From Macrostomum hystrix (lineage: Eukaryota > Platyhelminthes > Macrostomidae): 64,000 nt of DNA. Under the pieces are notes generated by a model. That model worked only from the letters and a program-made list of their open reading frames with translations, ran no database searches and was not told where the DNA came from. Where the stretch lies: the NCBI GenBank assembly GCA_950097015.1, contig CATNEN010000003.1, positions 7,590,001 to 7,654,000 on the forward strand, written 5' to 3'. Position 1 is the first letter of the stretch. Every line of letters begins with the position of its first letter. The position numbers and the translations under genes are program-made. Shown piece after piece: positions 23,054 through 33,625 of this stretch.

Positions 23054-23861
23054 CCAGATTTCATGTTTGATTTTACAATCAGACAGCTCACGAATTCTGC
23101 CTTGTGTTTTTTGCACTCACCCACGAATGTGTCAACTTCGCAAATGCCCAGCAGATTCTCGGGTGTCGGGATGCCAGAAATGACCATATAGAAGGCCAGA
23201 TATCGGCCCAGTCTGGGAGAGGAGCAGACGAAGTTCAGCGGATTCTGACTCGCTGTGGGCACGAGGTCCCAAAACACGCACAAGTCGAAGAGGTTCTTGT
23301 TGAAATTAGTCCAGACAGAGGAGACCGAACTCACTCCTGAAATCGAATGGAGCTAGGAACAATGAGTAACATCCTTTGCTGAGCAAGCGACAAACCGATT
23401 GGAGGTAGCCCTTGTTTATTCAGCTCAACTCACCAATGCCAACTTGAGTAAATCTGCTAGAGCAGCACTCGATGCGATTCCAGAATCGAACTCCGTACAC
23501 CAGGTAGGTCTGCTCAAGGTCCAGCATCCACCAGGGCAGTCCGTCTCCGTCTTTCGTGTGAATGCACTGAAATCCAGGGATGTAGGTTCCATCAGTGACG
23601 CCGTTATTTGCAATCATAGCATTATCGAGTTCACGCCACTTAGAAGACATTTTCGCGGGCTTGTTCTTGGCCAATAGAAATGCCTGATCACCTGCATGTG
23701 GGAAAATGTTTTATCATCAGGTGTGCTAGTCGGGTCAGGAATTAATCCAAACGAGTTGGAAAATTCATTTGCATGACAATCTTACCAAATGTAAATTGAA
23801 TGTGGACAAGTAGCAGCACAAACGTTTTCACAAGCAGGATGACATCTATTTTGGCTTCCAT
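22756..23861 (-). CDS. Secreted F-type lectin/PAN-domain protein, copy 5
   Basis: Exons 23786-23861, 23434-23691, 23121-23336 and 22756-23033; 275 residues. The signal peptide starts MEAKIDVILLVKTFVLLL. The lectin domain has CIHTKDGDGLPWWMLDLEQ and NRIECCSSR, so the acidic position of the sugar motif is Glu rather than Asp. It continues GRYLAFYMVISG and ICEVDTFVG. The PAN exon has DIDCIAQC, LFCLFALYSS and NSCWQFQF and ends SGPQ. Intron 3 is 87 nt and keeps the frame open, so a retained-intron form would be 29 residues longer. All splice sites look functional. Confidence 0.88.
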
Positions 23862-24539
23862 TTGACCGAAGTAAATTCCAAAGTAAGTCATTGGTTTGGG
23901 CAATTAGTAAATGTTGCTTATGTAGAGACTGCCGCAGTCATCTAAGATTTAACATATTTTCGACTGTAGCAGACGATCATTCATTGGCTGTCGATATAAA
24001 GTGCAGAAGCATGACCGGCTTCTTAAAGTTTTTAAAACAAGTGACAAAACCCGTCGTTTCGGCTAGTTAAAATGTCATTTGTCTGGTATTTTCCAGTTCA
24101 AGCCGGTTGAGTTAACTGCAGCTGCAGCTCCAGCGTTAGTTGACATGCACAGCCAATACCTGAAAGAACGCTTGAGTGAAAAACTTTTTGCCAACGTAAT
24201 TGCTGAATTGTATTTAAGCTGTTCTGCATTAGCTTCGGAAGCAACTGCAGTTGGATGTTGATGAGGCAGCAGTTTTTCTCTGTGCCAATGCAAGGGCGCT
24301 TGTTCTTCCAAGTTTATTTTGTAAGTTTCACAAATAATTAATGACCCTGTTCTCATTATTATACTCCAGGAGGATTTTTACACACTGATATACACCAATC
24401 AGCCAAACTAAAGTCTTTAGAATTCTTCTAAAGAAATGGCTCATTTCAACCATGCAAATTATAATTGGCAAACAGAGAGACGCATCTTAACAGTAGGACT
24501 ACCAGGGGAAATTGACAATTTTTTGCTGCACCCGAACGG
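23862..24539. other. Upstream region of lectin copy 5
   Basis: Unique DNA that should hold the copy 5 promoter. There is a region rich in CAGCTGCAGCTCC-type sequence near 24115-24135, also present upstream of copies 4 and 6. No ORF with a domain is seen. Confidence 0.4.
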
Positions 24540-24796
24540 AACAATGCAAGCACACGAAACTCAAGAACACGGGCCAACTTTTTGTTGCGCATCTTCTGAA
24601 GCAAGAAACAAGTCGCCAGCTCTTCAGACCGTCGAGATATTCAATGTTTCTGGCCGAAGGTCCGATTTTTCCCATAAGAGCTAGTGTATTTCATACACCC
24701 CTATACACGAATTAGCACTAGCTGCGCCTCAGTGCGGCCTTTCCAGACCTTCAAACTTTATCAGCATGTCACCCGAATGTGCCTGCATCATCTCCG
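24540..24796 (+). repeat. Dispersed repeat D, copy 2
   Basis: Same order of segments as 8745-8990, including AACTCAAGAACACGGGCCAA and AATGTGCCTGCATCAT. The two copies differ by scattered substitutions and small indels. Confidence 0.8.
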
Positions 24797-25429
24797 TCTT
24801 TGGTGGTCACCTACCTTTATCTAGACGGACTACGGGACCTTCAAATAGAAAAAAATGTGGAAATAGGCCACTCTGGACACCCGGACGCGAATTTCTAAAG
24901 TTTCACTGCTGAAGCCTAAATATTAGGTGCAGCTCAACTACAGTACACCATCGCCTAGTCTGTCATCTAATCAGTCACCACCCTACGCGGTTAGCTTTCA
25001 GGCGCTGCCAAAAATGTTCTCAGTTGGGGAAACCCCCCTTGGTATAAAAACGGGCGGCAAAATGGCTTGGTAGTCCTACTGTTAATTGGGCTAATTTTAG
25101 CGAGCTACTCAATCCGCAAACATTGCTTTCTAGGAAGAATTGCCAACAGCAAGGAAGATAACATGCGCATAGAAATAGAAAACGGCGATAGCTCGTAATA
25201 TAAACGCCAGTAAAAAGCGAAACAGATAGGCAACTATCCTGAAACAACGTTAATTCAGTGCAGATTTTTCTAGTTTCTATAACAGAAAATCCTTTTTGGT
25301 GGTTCCATCCATGGGAGTTTCTGTGTTTTCCATAACGAATTCTTTAATATTTCCTTTCAGCTGTTTCCACAACAACAACAAAAACAATAAATGAATCAAT
25401 GTATAAGCTTTCAATGTAGAAATGCGCAC
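24797..25429. other. Unique spacer
   Basis: No feature recognised. ORFs are short and without recognisable motifs. Confidence 0.4.
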
Positions 25430-25765
25430 GGTGGGGGTGAGTGGCAAAGCCATTAACGCATTTGCTTCTCGCACCAAGGTCCCTGAGCTCGATTCCTCGG
25501 TAAGGCCACATTCATTTGGGGCGCAGCTACGGAGAGAAGGCTTGGGGGCTTGTCGTGCAATTTACTCCCTTGAGGGCCAACCTCCAAGGCACAGTGAAGT
25601 GTACACTGCCTGACGATGAGAAAGTCAGGGCAGATGTACACACTTGTGTGAGCGTGTGTCTGCCTACGGTATCTGCGTGCGTGTGTGCTCAGGAGTCAAC
25701 GAAATGAACATAATTGCGTCCCCGCTGGCTGTGTATTGCCTCCTGCAACTATAATTATAATTAAG
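25430..25765 (+). mobile_element. SINE-C copy
   Basis: Starts GGGGGTGAGTGGCAAAGCC, with box B GCTCGATTCC. It runs through CACTGCCTGACGATGAGAAA to the AT-rich tail ATAATTATAATTA. Imperfect flanking repeats around GCGCAC suggest a degraded target-site duplication. Confidence 0.85.
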
Positions 25766-25779
25766 CGCACAGTCACAGG

Positions 25780-27150
25780 GTCTGCTCGAGAACAAAGGCC
25801 GAACCTTCGGCAGAGTCCAGGGTGCCAGCGTTCCAGGGTGCAGTCAGGCTGTCAGCACTGACTCGCGCGGATGACGTGGCCTGCCACCTGGAGTGTCTGA
25901 CGACGCAGCAATTCACTTGGACGGGTCAGGCCGGCGCGAAGATAGCGGAGACTGGTACAGCGCAGCCTCTGGCGACTAGGTAGGGGCCTCGGACTGCAGG
26001 ACCGCCCTTATAGAACGACAAGCAGCCGAGCCGAGACCATGGCGACGGTATTAGCGGACGGTAGAGTGGATCGCGTAGTTCGGCGGCGCAGATCTGACCG
26101 CAGAGCGACCGCGTGATGGTGTGGCAGCGTGGTGGCGCTTCCGAAAGCGAACAAGCACGCGGTCGAGCCTTTGCATTTCAAACCAGTCGTATGCATTCCG
26201 CCGCCTCCATTCGCAGTACACGAAAGTCGCGAGCCTGCTGGGTGGCTTGATGAAGCGGTTGTTGCCGACACTACATCCTGCCTCTTTAGGAATTCCTTAA
26301 AAACTTGGGCATAGCCGTGATCATCGGGCGTCACAAAAAGCGACTGTTCGGACCCACTTTAACTGCCGAACCGTCTCCTGCACGCGAGGAGAAAGCTGCT
26401 CGAAGAAACCCTGAGCCTCATCTGGGCGTGTGGCAGGGAGCGCGAAAGCACAGAACAGGCGAGCATTCTGGCCGCGAAGCCGAAGAGCAGCGATAGCTCT
26501 GCTGCAGTCTCGCGCCTGTCAGCGCTCCGACTTTTCCTCGGTCTCGTTGATCCGCTGAGGTGTTCGTAGCGTCTCTAGAGTGTCCAAATGGAGCCCAGGT
26601 CCTCACAGTGAAGTACAGGCTCGGGGCTCTAACAGATAACTCCTAAAGTTTGTCGAGTTCACAGCTGAGGTCGAAAGCTAACTTCGCCAGCAGCCCTCTC
26701 CACACTGTTTCCTCCCTCTTTACCCCGTACGCACCCACCCTTATTTTTATTTTTACCCAAGAGCCCTATCTTAAAACGAAAACAAGCACAACACAACGAA
26801 GTGCGCTGTCTTGATTGTACAACGTCAGAGGGCTGCATCAAGGCCTGGGCGTGAATTTGCGCGAGACTGCCGGCAGTGTCCGGGGCGCCGGCGTCGGTTG
26901 GCAGACAATCTATGTAACGCCGAGTGCACGCATGCAGTGTGAGCAGCAGCACCTCCTGCATAGATTGTGGGCAGTACGCTTCGGAGCGGATGCGGTGGCT
27001 AGTCAGCTGGAGTGATGGCGCCGCAAAGCCGGACGATCCAGCGATAGACTGCCGCCGTAGCTGATGCAGTCGTGGCCGACTTAAAAGGCAGCGCGCAGCA
27101 AGCCAGCGTGCACAGCATCGATTAGAAATTTCGAAGGCAGGGCAAGCCGG
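25780..27150. other. GC-rich island of unknown origin
   Basis: About 1.4 kb clearly richer in G+C than its neighbours. Minus-strand ORFs exist at 26008-26334 and 26659-27288 (108 and 209 codons), but neither shows a domain I recognise and the reading frame breaks between them. It could be a decayed retroelement, a host exon set, or a foreign insert. No function is assigned. Confidence 0.4.
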
Positions 27151-27916
27151 CTGCAACGCTTCAGATCTCTTTTTTGGTTTTTTTCGCTGCATGGCGATCG
27201 CGGCGCAAACCAGCTGTTTTGGCACGTTGTACGCGCAGAACACCAGTGAGAATGTTGAATTTTTAATCACGCATTCTGTCATGTGCATGCTTCATACTAC
27301 TGTTTCATTGAGTAGTATTGTAAAGACACTCAATTTAACAATTATTTTTTTCAATAAAAACGTGGACTAACGCGAAAGTTCTTTTTAACCAGTCAAAAGC
27401 CATGTACCTGTATCTTTGCATATTGAGTCCTAGTAAACAAACTAATGTGAAACCAAGATTTGACAAACTAATTGAAGCTGGCTTCAAATATTCAGTTGAA
27501 GATGTACGAAGATGTACGAACATCAATCTTACATCCCAGTATGTAAGATAACAGTATAACAGTATAATAGACGGACGGCAAAAACCCTGTCATTTGAACC
27601 TCAATTGCAAAACACAAAGATTTAAAGCGCTAAAATGTTCAAAAGGGACCTAATTGTTTTACAGTCGCCTATACCACAGGTATGTCCGAAAGGAAAATAT
27701 ATCCTTTAATACAAAATCTCTAAAATGTCTTAGTAAGCCAGTGTAGTTAAATACCTTGTAAATGGCAGTAATCAGGCATCTACGAGCTTATTAAACAAGC
27801 TTTTAATTCGTACCATAAGGGCTAGCGGTGAACTAACACTTCCACCACAGCGAACAAACACCAGACAAATACTTTGTTTTGTTAGGTAATTAAATTTGAG
27901 TTTTTATTTAACTGCT
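27151..27916. other. Unique AT-rich spacer
   Basis: No gene, RNA gene or repeat recognised. Confidence 0.4.
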
Positions 27917-28245
27917 AGTGGTTGTTTGTAGCTAGGGAGGTTGTAGCCTAGTGGTTAGGCCGTCGGACTCACGACTTGAAGGTCGGGGGTTCGGTTCCCG
28001 TCTCCACTGGAACAATTTGTGTCCTTTAGCAAGACACTTAACTCTGCATTGCTTCAGTTCACCCAGCTGTTAAATGGGTACCAGCATTAGCTGGGATAAT
28101 TGAAGGTGGGTGTGGCGTGCCCCCAGTCCATGGACTGAACAGCCGTACGCAGCCTTCAGATGCGCCGCGCATTAGCTGCGGCTGTGCTGTCGTCTGCACG
28201 CTTGGCCCGATTGGGGCAGGTGTAATCAATTATTAATTATTATTA
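27917..28245 (+). mobile_element. SINE-A, best full copy
   Basis: tRNA-like head TAGCCTAGTGGTTAGGCCG (box A region) and GGGTTCGGTTCCCG (box B). It is followed by a conserved-looking centre (CCAGCTGTTAAATGGGTACC), then CCAGTCCATGGACTGAACAG and an ATTATTAATTATT tail. Flanks share TAACTGCTA (near 27909-27917 and 28248-28256), a likely target-site duplication. The centre resembles conserved domains seen in several animal SINE superfamilies, judged from memory only. Confidence 0.85.
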
Positions 28246-28524
28246 ATAACTGCTAACTGACTGCTTCAGTGAGGCTATGTATTTATAAAAAATGAAAATT
28301 TGAACTGTAGTTAAACAAAAACTGATGTATCGTTCAATGCTTCAATACATTTAAGAAGTAAGATAGGCTTACACAACAAGTAGTAATTGCATAGTTTTGT
28401 ATATATAAAGAGAAAATATAAGAGTTAGGACAGATGTACAGCTCACCACTGTAGGTATCTTAAAAGCGCTTGCAGAATTTCTACCTAGCAGATGTTGTAA
28501 GCAGCAGTAGGTTAAACTCAAGGA

Positions 28525-28645
28525 CTAGAGTGTTGTAAGTGTCTTGCTCAAGGCAAAATTTTGTTTCCTTTGAGGTGAATTTCGAACTCCTGACCTTTCA
28601 GTCGGAAATTCGAAGCTGTACCCGATTAGGCCCCAAGTTCACTGT
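28525..28645 (-). mobile_element. Diverged tRNA-derived SINE fragment
   Basis: Contains AAGTGTCTTGCTCAAGGCAA and a tRNA box-B complement TTCGAACTCCTGACC in minus orientation, as in SINE-A, but it is strongly diverged and short. Confidence 0.55.
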
Positions 28646-28791
28646 TTAAATAAAAAGCTTGATAAAGTTTTCAATTAGCACGGTGTACTTTTCCATATTG
28701 TATATTGGAGGGGTAAAATATTAATCTTAAAACATAAGCACGCATAAAATATCTAAAGAACTGAAATTATTTGAGCGAATGAGATTCTAAT

Positions 28792-31185
28792 TACAGCTGA
28801 AGAGCATTGTTACTGAGGTCCGCTGAGCTTCATGAACTTGCTGCCGCTCTCCCGATAGACGCTGCTGAAGCCGGTCGGAATGCTGGCGAACTGAAACTGC
28901 CAGCAGCTGTTGTTGAGGCTCGAGTAGAGAGCAAACAGACAGAACAGTCGGTTCGAGCACTGAGCAATGCAATCGATGTCCGACCTCACGACCAGCGGCT
29001 CAGAGACCAACTGGCTGGAGTTTGACCCTGCTGAGAAGACGGGTTCCACGAGGCTGAACTCAACGAATGTCGGCTGCTGAGGTGTCGCTGGAACAAAAGC
29101 GTTGAAGCCAGATTTCATGTTTGATTTTACAATCAGACAGCTCACGAATGCTGCCTTGTGTTTTTTGCACTCACCCACGAATGTGTCAACTTCACAAATG
29201 CACAGTACTGTTTCACTCGTCGGGATGCCAGAAATGACCATATAGAAGGCCAGATATCGGCCCAGTCTGGGAGAGGAGCAGACGAAGTTCAGCGGATTCT
29301 GACTCGCTGTGGGCACGAGGTCCCAAAACACGCACAAGTCGAAGAGGTTCTTGTTGAAATTAGTCCAGACAGAGGAGACCGAACTCACTCCTGAAATCAA
29401 ATGGAGGAACGAGGAGAAAGTTCATTTGAGCAAATGTCAATCAAATTAGAGGTAGCCCTTGTCCATGCAGCTCAACTCACCAATGCCAACTTGAGTAAAT
29501 CTGCTAGAGCAGCAGTTGATGCGATTCCAGAATCGAACTCCGTACACCATGTAGCTCCGCTCAAGGTCCAGCATCCACCAGGGCAGAGCGTCTCCTCCGG
29601 CTGTGTGAATGCACTGCACTCCAGAGGTGTAGGTTCCATTAGTGACGCCGTTATTTGCAATCATAGCATTATCATGCAGTTCACTCCACTTTGAAGACAT
29701 TTTCGCGGGCTTGTTCTTGGCCAATAGAAATGCCTGATCACCTGCGTTTGGGAAAAGCTATTTCGTCAATTGTGCTAGATGGGTCAGGAATTCGTTTGAA
29801 AGAGTAAAGAATTTAAAATTTTACTTACCAAAGTTAGGTTGAATAAAGACGCAGAGAAGTGTAAAGGTGTTGACAAGTAGGATATTATTCATTTTGGTTT
29901 CCATTTTGACCGCTTGTTGAAATCTTTCTTTGGTTAGTTAAAATGAATTAAAAAGAATGTAGAGACTGCTGCAATAATGGAATGTTGGAGATCTTTCGCC
30001 ATTGGCTCCTGTTTAATCTCAGGATTATAGTTTGTTGAGTCCTTGTTAAACAAAAGTACTTGAACTGTATCAAATAAGCTACTGCATATTTTCTGGTATT
30101 TTCCGGTTCCAGCTGCAGCTCATGTGTCAGTTGACAGAAACAGCAATGTACGCAAAATTGGCGATATAACTTTGTCAATTTTATCGCGAAGCATCTATTT
30201 TAGCCTTCCTGATTGGAAAAAAGGCTGAAACGAGAGGCAGTTTCTAACTCATATTTCATGCCCGGAATGCCTGAAAAAATACTTCAATTCTTCCCATCGT
30301 TATCTGCAAAAAGAAGAAACTTTTTGAGTGTACGGCATTTAAACTCAGGTTAAAATAGCATGAGTAAAGCTTAAAGGCAAATAAGCAATTAAATTTTCGT
30401 AAAAAAGCTTAGCGCAACTGCAACGAAAGTGTAAGTAATGAGTTTATCGGCAACGTTAAATTCATTGCTCAAATATATATTTCTTCTGGATAGGTTTTTA
30501 CCAGTTTTATTTAGCTTGTCATGCGAGTGGGACAACAAAAGTTACAAGTCTCAAATTCCACCAATATAGTGTGCGTCAGCCCTAACACAAGAATCTCTAG
30601 GAGAATAAAAATCATTCTACTAGGACGAAAAATACCTCTTTGAGTTTGCAGGTCACTAAAAGTACAATTTTTACCCTGCGATTCAAATTTTAAACTGAGT
30701 GAATGTTTGGACAAAGAAGTATATGTTGCGGTAGAAATGGAATCTTTACACTGTACATATGAACCACCAGTGATAAATTCTCCCCGTTTAATCAAATGTG
30801 TTTGGAAACATTTCACAACAATCCATAATTGTTATAACTCTTATAAATCTTATAACTCTTTCTCCTATTATTATAACAGCTGATGAGCACTGTTACTGTG
30901 GCCCGCTGAGCTTCATGAACTTACTGCCGCTCTCCCGATAGACGCTGCTGAAGCCGGTTGGAATGCTGGCGAACTGAAACTGCCAGCAGCTGTTGTTGAG
31001 GCTCGAGTAGAGAGCAAACAGACAGAACAGTCGGTTCGAGCACTGAGCAATGCAATCGATGTCCGACCTCACGACCAGCGGCTCAGAGACCAACTGGCTG
31101 GTGTTTGATCCTGCTGAGAAGACGGGTTCCACGAGGCTGAACTCAACGAATGTCGGCTGCTGAGGTGGCGCTGGAACAAAAGCGT
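28792..31185. repeat. Segmental duplication, block B
   Basis: Partner of 20655-23053. It contains complete lectin/PAN copy 6 and the PAN exon of copy 7. The right breakpoint falls in intron 3 of copy 7, where sequence changes from the shared GGAACAAAAGCGTTG to unrelated DNA. Confidence 0.88.
28810..29904 (-). CDS. Secreted F-type lectin/PAN-domain protein, copy 6
   Basis: Exons 29829-29904, 29481-29741, 29175-29390 and 28810-29087; 276 residues. Signal peptide METKMNNILLVNTFTLLC. Lectin domain with CIHTAGGDALPWWMLDLE and NRINCCSSR (Asn at the acidic position), GRYLAFYMVISG and ICEVDTFVG. PAN exon with DIDCIAQC, LFCLFALYSS and NSCWQFQF. The donor of exon 1 (G|GTAAGT) and codon 18 (TGC) are intact here, unlike in copy 4. 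Intron 3 is 87 nt with no in-frame stop. Likely an active member and the intact sister of pseudogene copy 4. Confidence 0.88.
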
Positions 31186-32588
31186 TGCCAATGCCTTGAT
31201 TTTACAAGCCTTTATGACCAAAATTGTTTTTAAATTAATTACTCTACCAATTTGTGACTAAGATAATCTTAAAATGCTGCGAAACAAGAAGGTCAAGTCA
31301 AGTAAAAAAATATTAAAATATGTTTTGCGTTATGACTTGTGTACCTATTTTACGCTACTTAGGTAAAAAAAAAATTTTTCACTTACCCACGAATATGTCA
31401 ATCTCGCAGAAATGAAACAAAGTGTTTGCCGATGGTAGCCCTGTAAAGCTCTTGTACATAGTCAGGTATCGACCTAGTGTGGAAGGCGAGCAAGCCAATG
31501 CGATCGGATTCTCGCTGTCTGTTGGCATCGGGTCCCAGTATGCACATAGGCTGAATAGATTCTTGTTGAAAGTAGACCAAACGGATGAGTCCATTGTCAC
31601 TCCTGAAATTGAAGTATTGGAACTCAAAAACTGTACTCGAAGAGGCCAAAATATTGTTTTCTTTGTCTATGAGTCGCATTCGAATGATGGCATTTACAAC
31701 AAAAGAAGAATGAATTGGGTCGCAGAGAATTTATGCATCGTAAAAGGAATTATGACAAACAAATGACCTTTGGCCATTGCCATCAAATGCAGCCAATGAC
31801 TTTCTAATAGTTTGGATCGCTCACCAACGCTTATTTTATTAAACCTGCTAGAGCAGCAGTCGATGCGATTCCAGACTCGAACTCCGTGCACCAGGTAGCT
31901 CTGCTCAAGGTCCAGCATCCACCAGGGCAGTGCGTCTCCTCCGGCTGTGTGAATGCACTGCACTCCAGATGTGAAGGTTCCACTAGTGATGCCGTTATTT
32001 GCTATCATAGCATTTTCAAGTACACTCCACTTTGAAGACATTTTCGCCGGCTTGTTCTTGGCCAATAGAAATGCCTGATCACCTTGAAATTAAGTTTCAA
32101 GTCGGTGCCTTAATTGTATTGTCCCTCTAGTGGTGCTGCCTGGGCATGGGTTGTGCGTCACGTGGGTGAGCTCGATTCCGCGTCGAGGCCACATTAATTT
32201 GAGTTGCTTGTTAGCTTGTTGTGCTATTTCAATGCGTCATCTTGGGCCAACCACCAAGGCAAAGGGAAAGTGTACATTTCCTGACGATTAAACATTTTTG
32301 TAGCAGATTTACACGTTTTTGTGAGTGTGAGCCCAGCGTACAGTACGTGTTGGGGTGCGTTCGCAGGAGTCAGCGAAACGGACAGAATCACGTCCCCGCT
32401 GGCTACTGGTCTAGTTTTCCTCTTCTAATTTTAAAAGCTCCTGCAGTTAGCTTATTTGAAGAAAAATACTAGTAATTAATTAGCCGTTGGTTATGAACAA
32501 AGCAAAACGTACCAAGCGTCGGTATAATCAGAGCAATCATCAGTACACTGATTGTCTGAATTAAGATTCCAGAATCGAGTTTTTCCAT
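30893..32588 (-). CDS. Secreted F-type lectin/PAN-domain protein, copy 7 (chimeric)
   Basis: Exons 32513-32588, 31825-32082, 31387-31602 and 30893-31170; 275 residues. Exons 1-3 are divergent: signal peptide MEKLDSGILIQTISVLMI, lectin part CIHTAGGDALPWWMLDLEQ and NRIDCCSSR (full RxDx4R with upstream His), then GRYLTMYKSFTG and FCEIDIFVG. The PAN exon is almost identical in DNA to those of copies 4-6. The switch occurs in intron 3 at a segmental-duplication breakpoint, so this gene joins an older lectin half to a newer PAN exon. Exon 2 uses an AAG acceptor. Intron 1 holds a diverged SINE-C. Splice phases are preserved, so the fusion should be translatable. Confidence 0.84.
32130..32420 (+). 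mobile_element. SINE-C copy, diverged
   Basis: Contains GAGCTCGATTCCGCGTCGAG, GGGCCAACCACCAAGGCA, TTTCCTGACGATTAAAC and CAGGAGTCAGCGAAACGGAC in SINE-C order. It lies in intron 1 of lectin copy 7, antisense to the gene. Confidence 0.75.
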
Positions 32589-33058
32589 TGCTGCGTTAGC
32601 TAGGAAACAGAAGTATTTTGTCCGTTTTGAACGTTTGTGTCCGATCTAGAGAATTCTAGCAGAAAGCTAGTATGCAGAATAAGAATATTGTGAGTTTTTA
32701 AGTACTTTTTTAAGTTTATTGCTTCTGATTGGCTAGAAAAAGTAGGAGCTGTTTTACTCGTAAAATAACTTACAGCTAAATTTTGCAAAGTCGCAAAGCA
32801 CAAGTTTTCACAAGCCTTATCATTTCATTAACCCTAACGAAACCAAAAAAGGCGCTAACACATATAAACCCTACATTTCAGAAACCCATGTTTTCGCACA
32901 ACTTCGAAAACGCCAGTTTTCACAGCCCTGGCTTCTGACTATGAATGTGACTGGTATTGATGGGGTATGAATACGATCAGTAAGATAACCGTCTCCTTAT
33001 ATTTTGCAGTCATACAAATAGGCATATATGGCCAATTTCTATCAAAACCGTGCATGCG

Positions 33059-33280
33059 TTACAACAGAGGAACGGCTGCCTCCTCAATGGGTGGTCTGTC
33101 TGCTCTAAGTCGACATGATCCCGTCCGGCCAATATACACAGCAGGAGCGACTTTCTTATGGATCGCATACATCCACTGACAGCTGCCACACTGTGCCAAG
33201 CGACACGCCATGACAACTGAGTTTTTGAGACTATTGATCTCAAAAACCATTGTGAGCTGAGCTTGCAGCGCAGTAGGTCT
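33059..33280 (-). CDS. Possible PAN-like exon (uncertain)
   Basis: A minus-strand open frame with four cysteines in the segment ACRLAQCGSCQWMYAI followed later by GRTGSCRL, ending at a stop at 33059. The order of cysteines loosely matches the PAN exons of the cluster, but the spacing (4, 2, 18) differs. No lectin exon is found next to it. On the opposite strand an overlapping 70-codon ORF (32967-33179) begins with a signal-peptide-like MNTISKITVSLYFAVIQIG. Either frame, or neither, may be real. Confidence 0.3.
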   Translation of the reverse strand, partial: RPTALQAQLTMVFEINSLKNSVVMACRLAQCGSCQWMYAIHKKVAPAVYIGRTGSCRLRADRPPIEEAAVPLL

Positions 33281-33625
33281 TGGGGGGTTCTTGAAGCGTT
33301 GAGCAAACGGAATTCAACTCTTTGATGCATGTCCGTAAAAATGCAAAAAAATGCTCACACAGCTGGGCCATTGTTCATCTAGACTCACTTCCTTCCTTAT
33401 TAGACTGGGCTTAGCAACAAGCGCGTCTCTACTCTACAGTCGTTTTAGCACGGCAGCAACAAGAAGGTTCTATCTAGCCGCACGAACCTCTTAGAAGTAA
33501 CTATAAGTGCGCTTCTGCAAAAAAGTTTTTTCCACAGCATGCAATTAACCATCTTTGTTAATTAAAGTTCCACGCGTAGTCGAAAAGTTTACCAGTGCAC
33601 AGGCAACATCCCCAAGCCAAATAAT
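33281..33625. other. Unique spacer
   Basis: No feature recognised before the 23-bp array. Confidence 0.4.

Noticed and set aside
27930-28010. Functional tRNA gene
   Set aside because: Box A and B words are present, but the acceptor stem cannot be paired cleanly and the sequence continues into a repeated SINE body with a tail.
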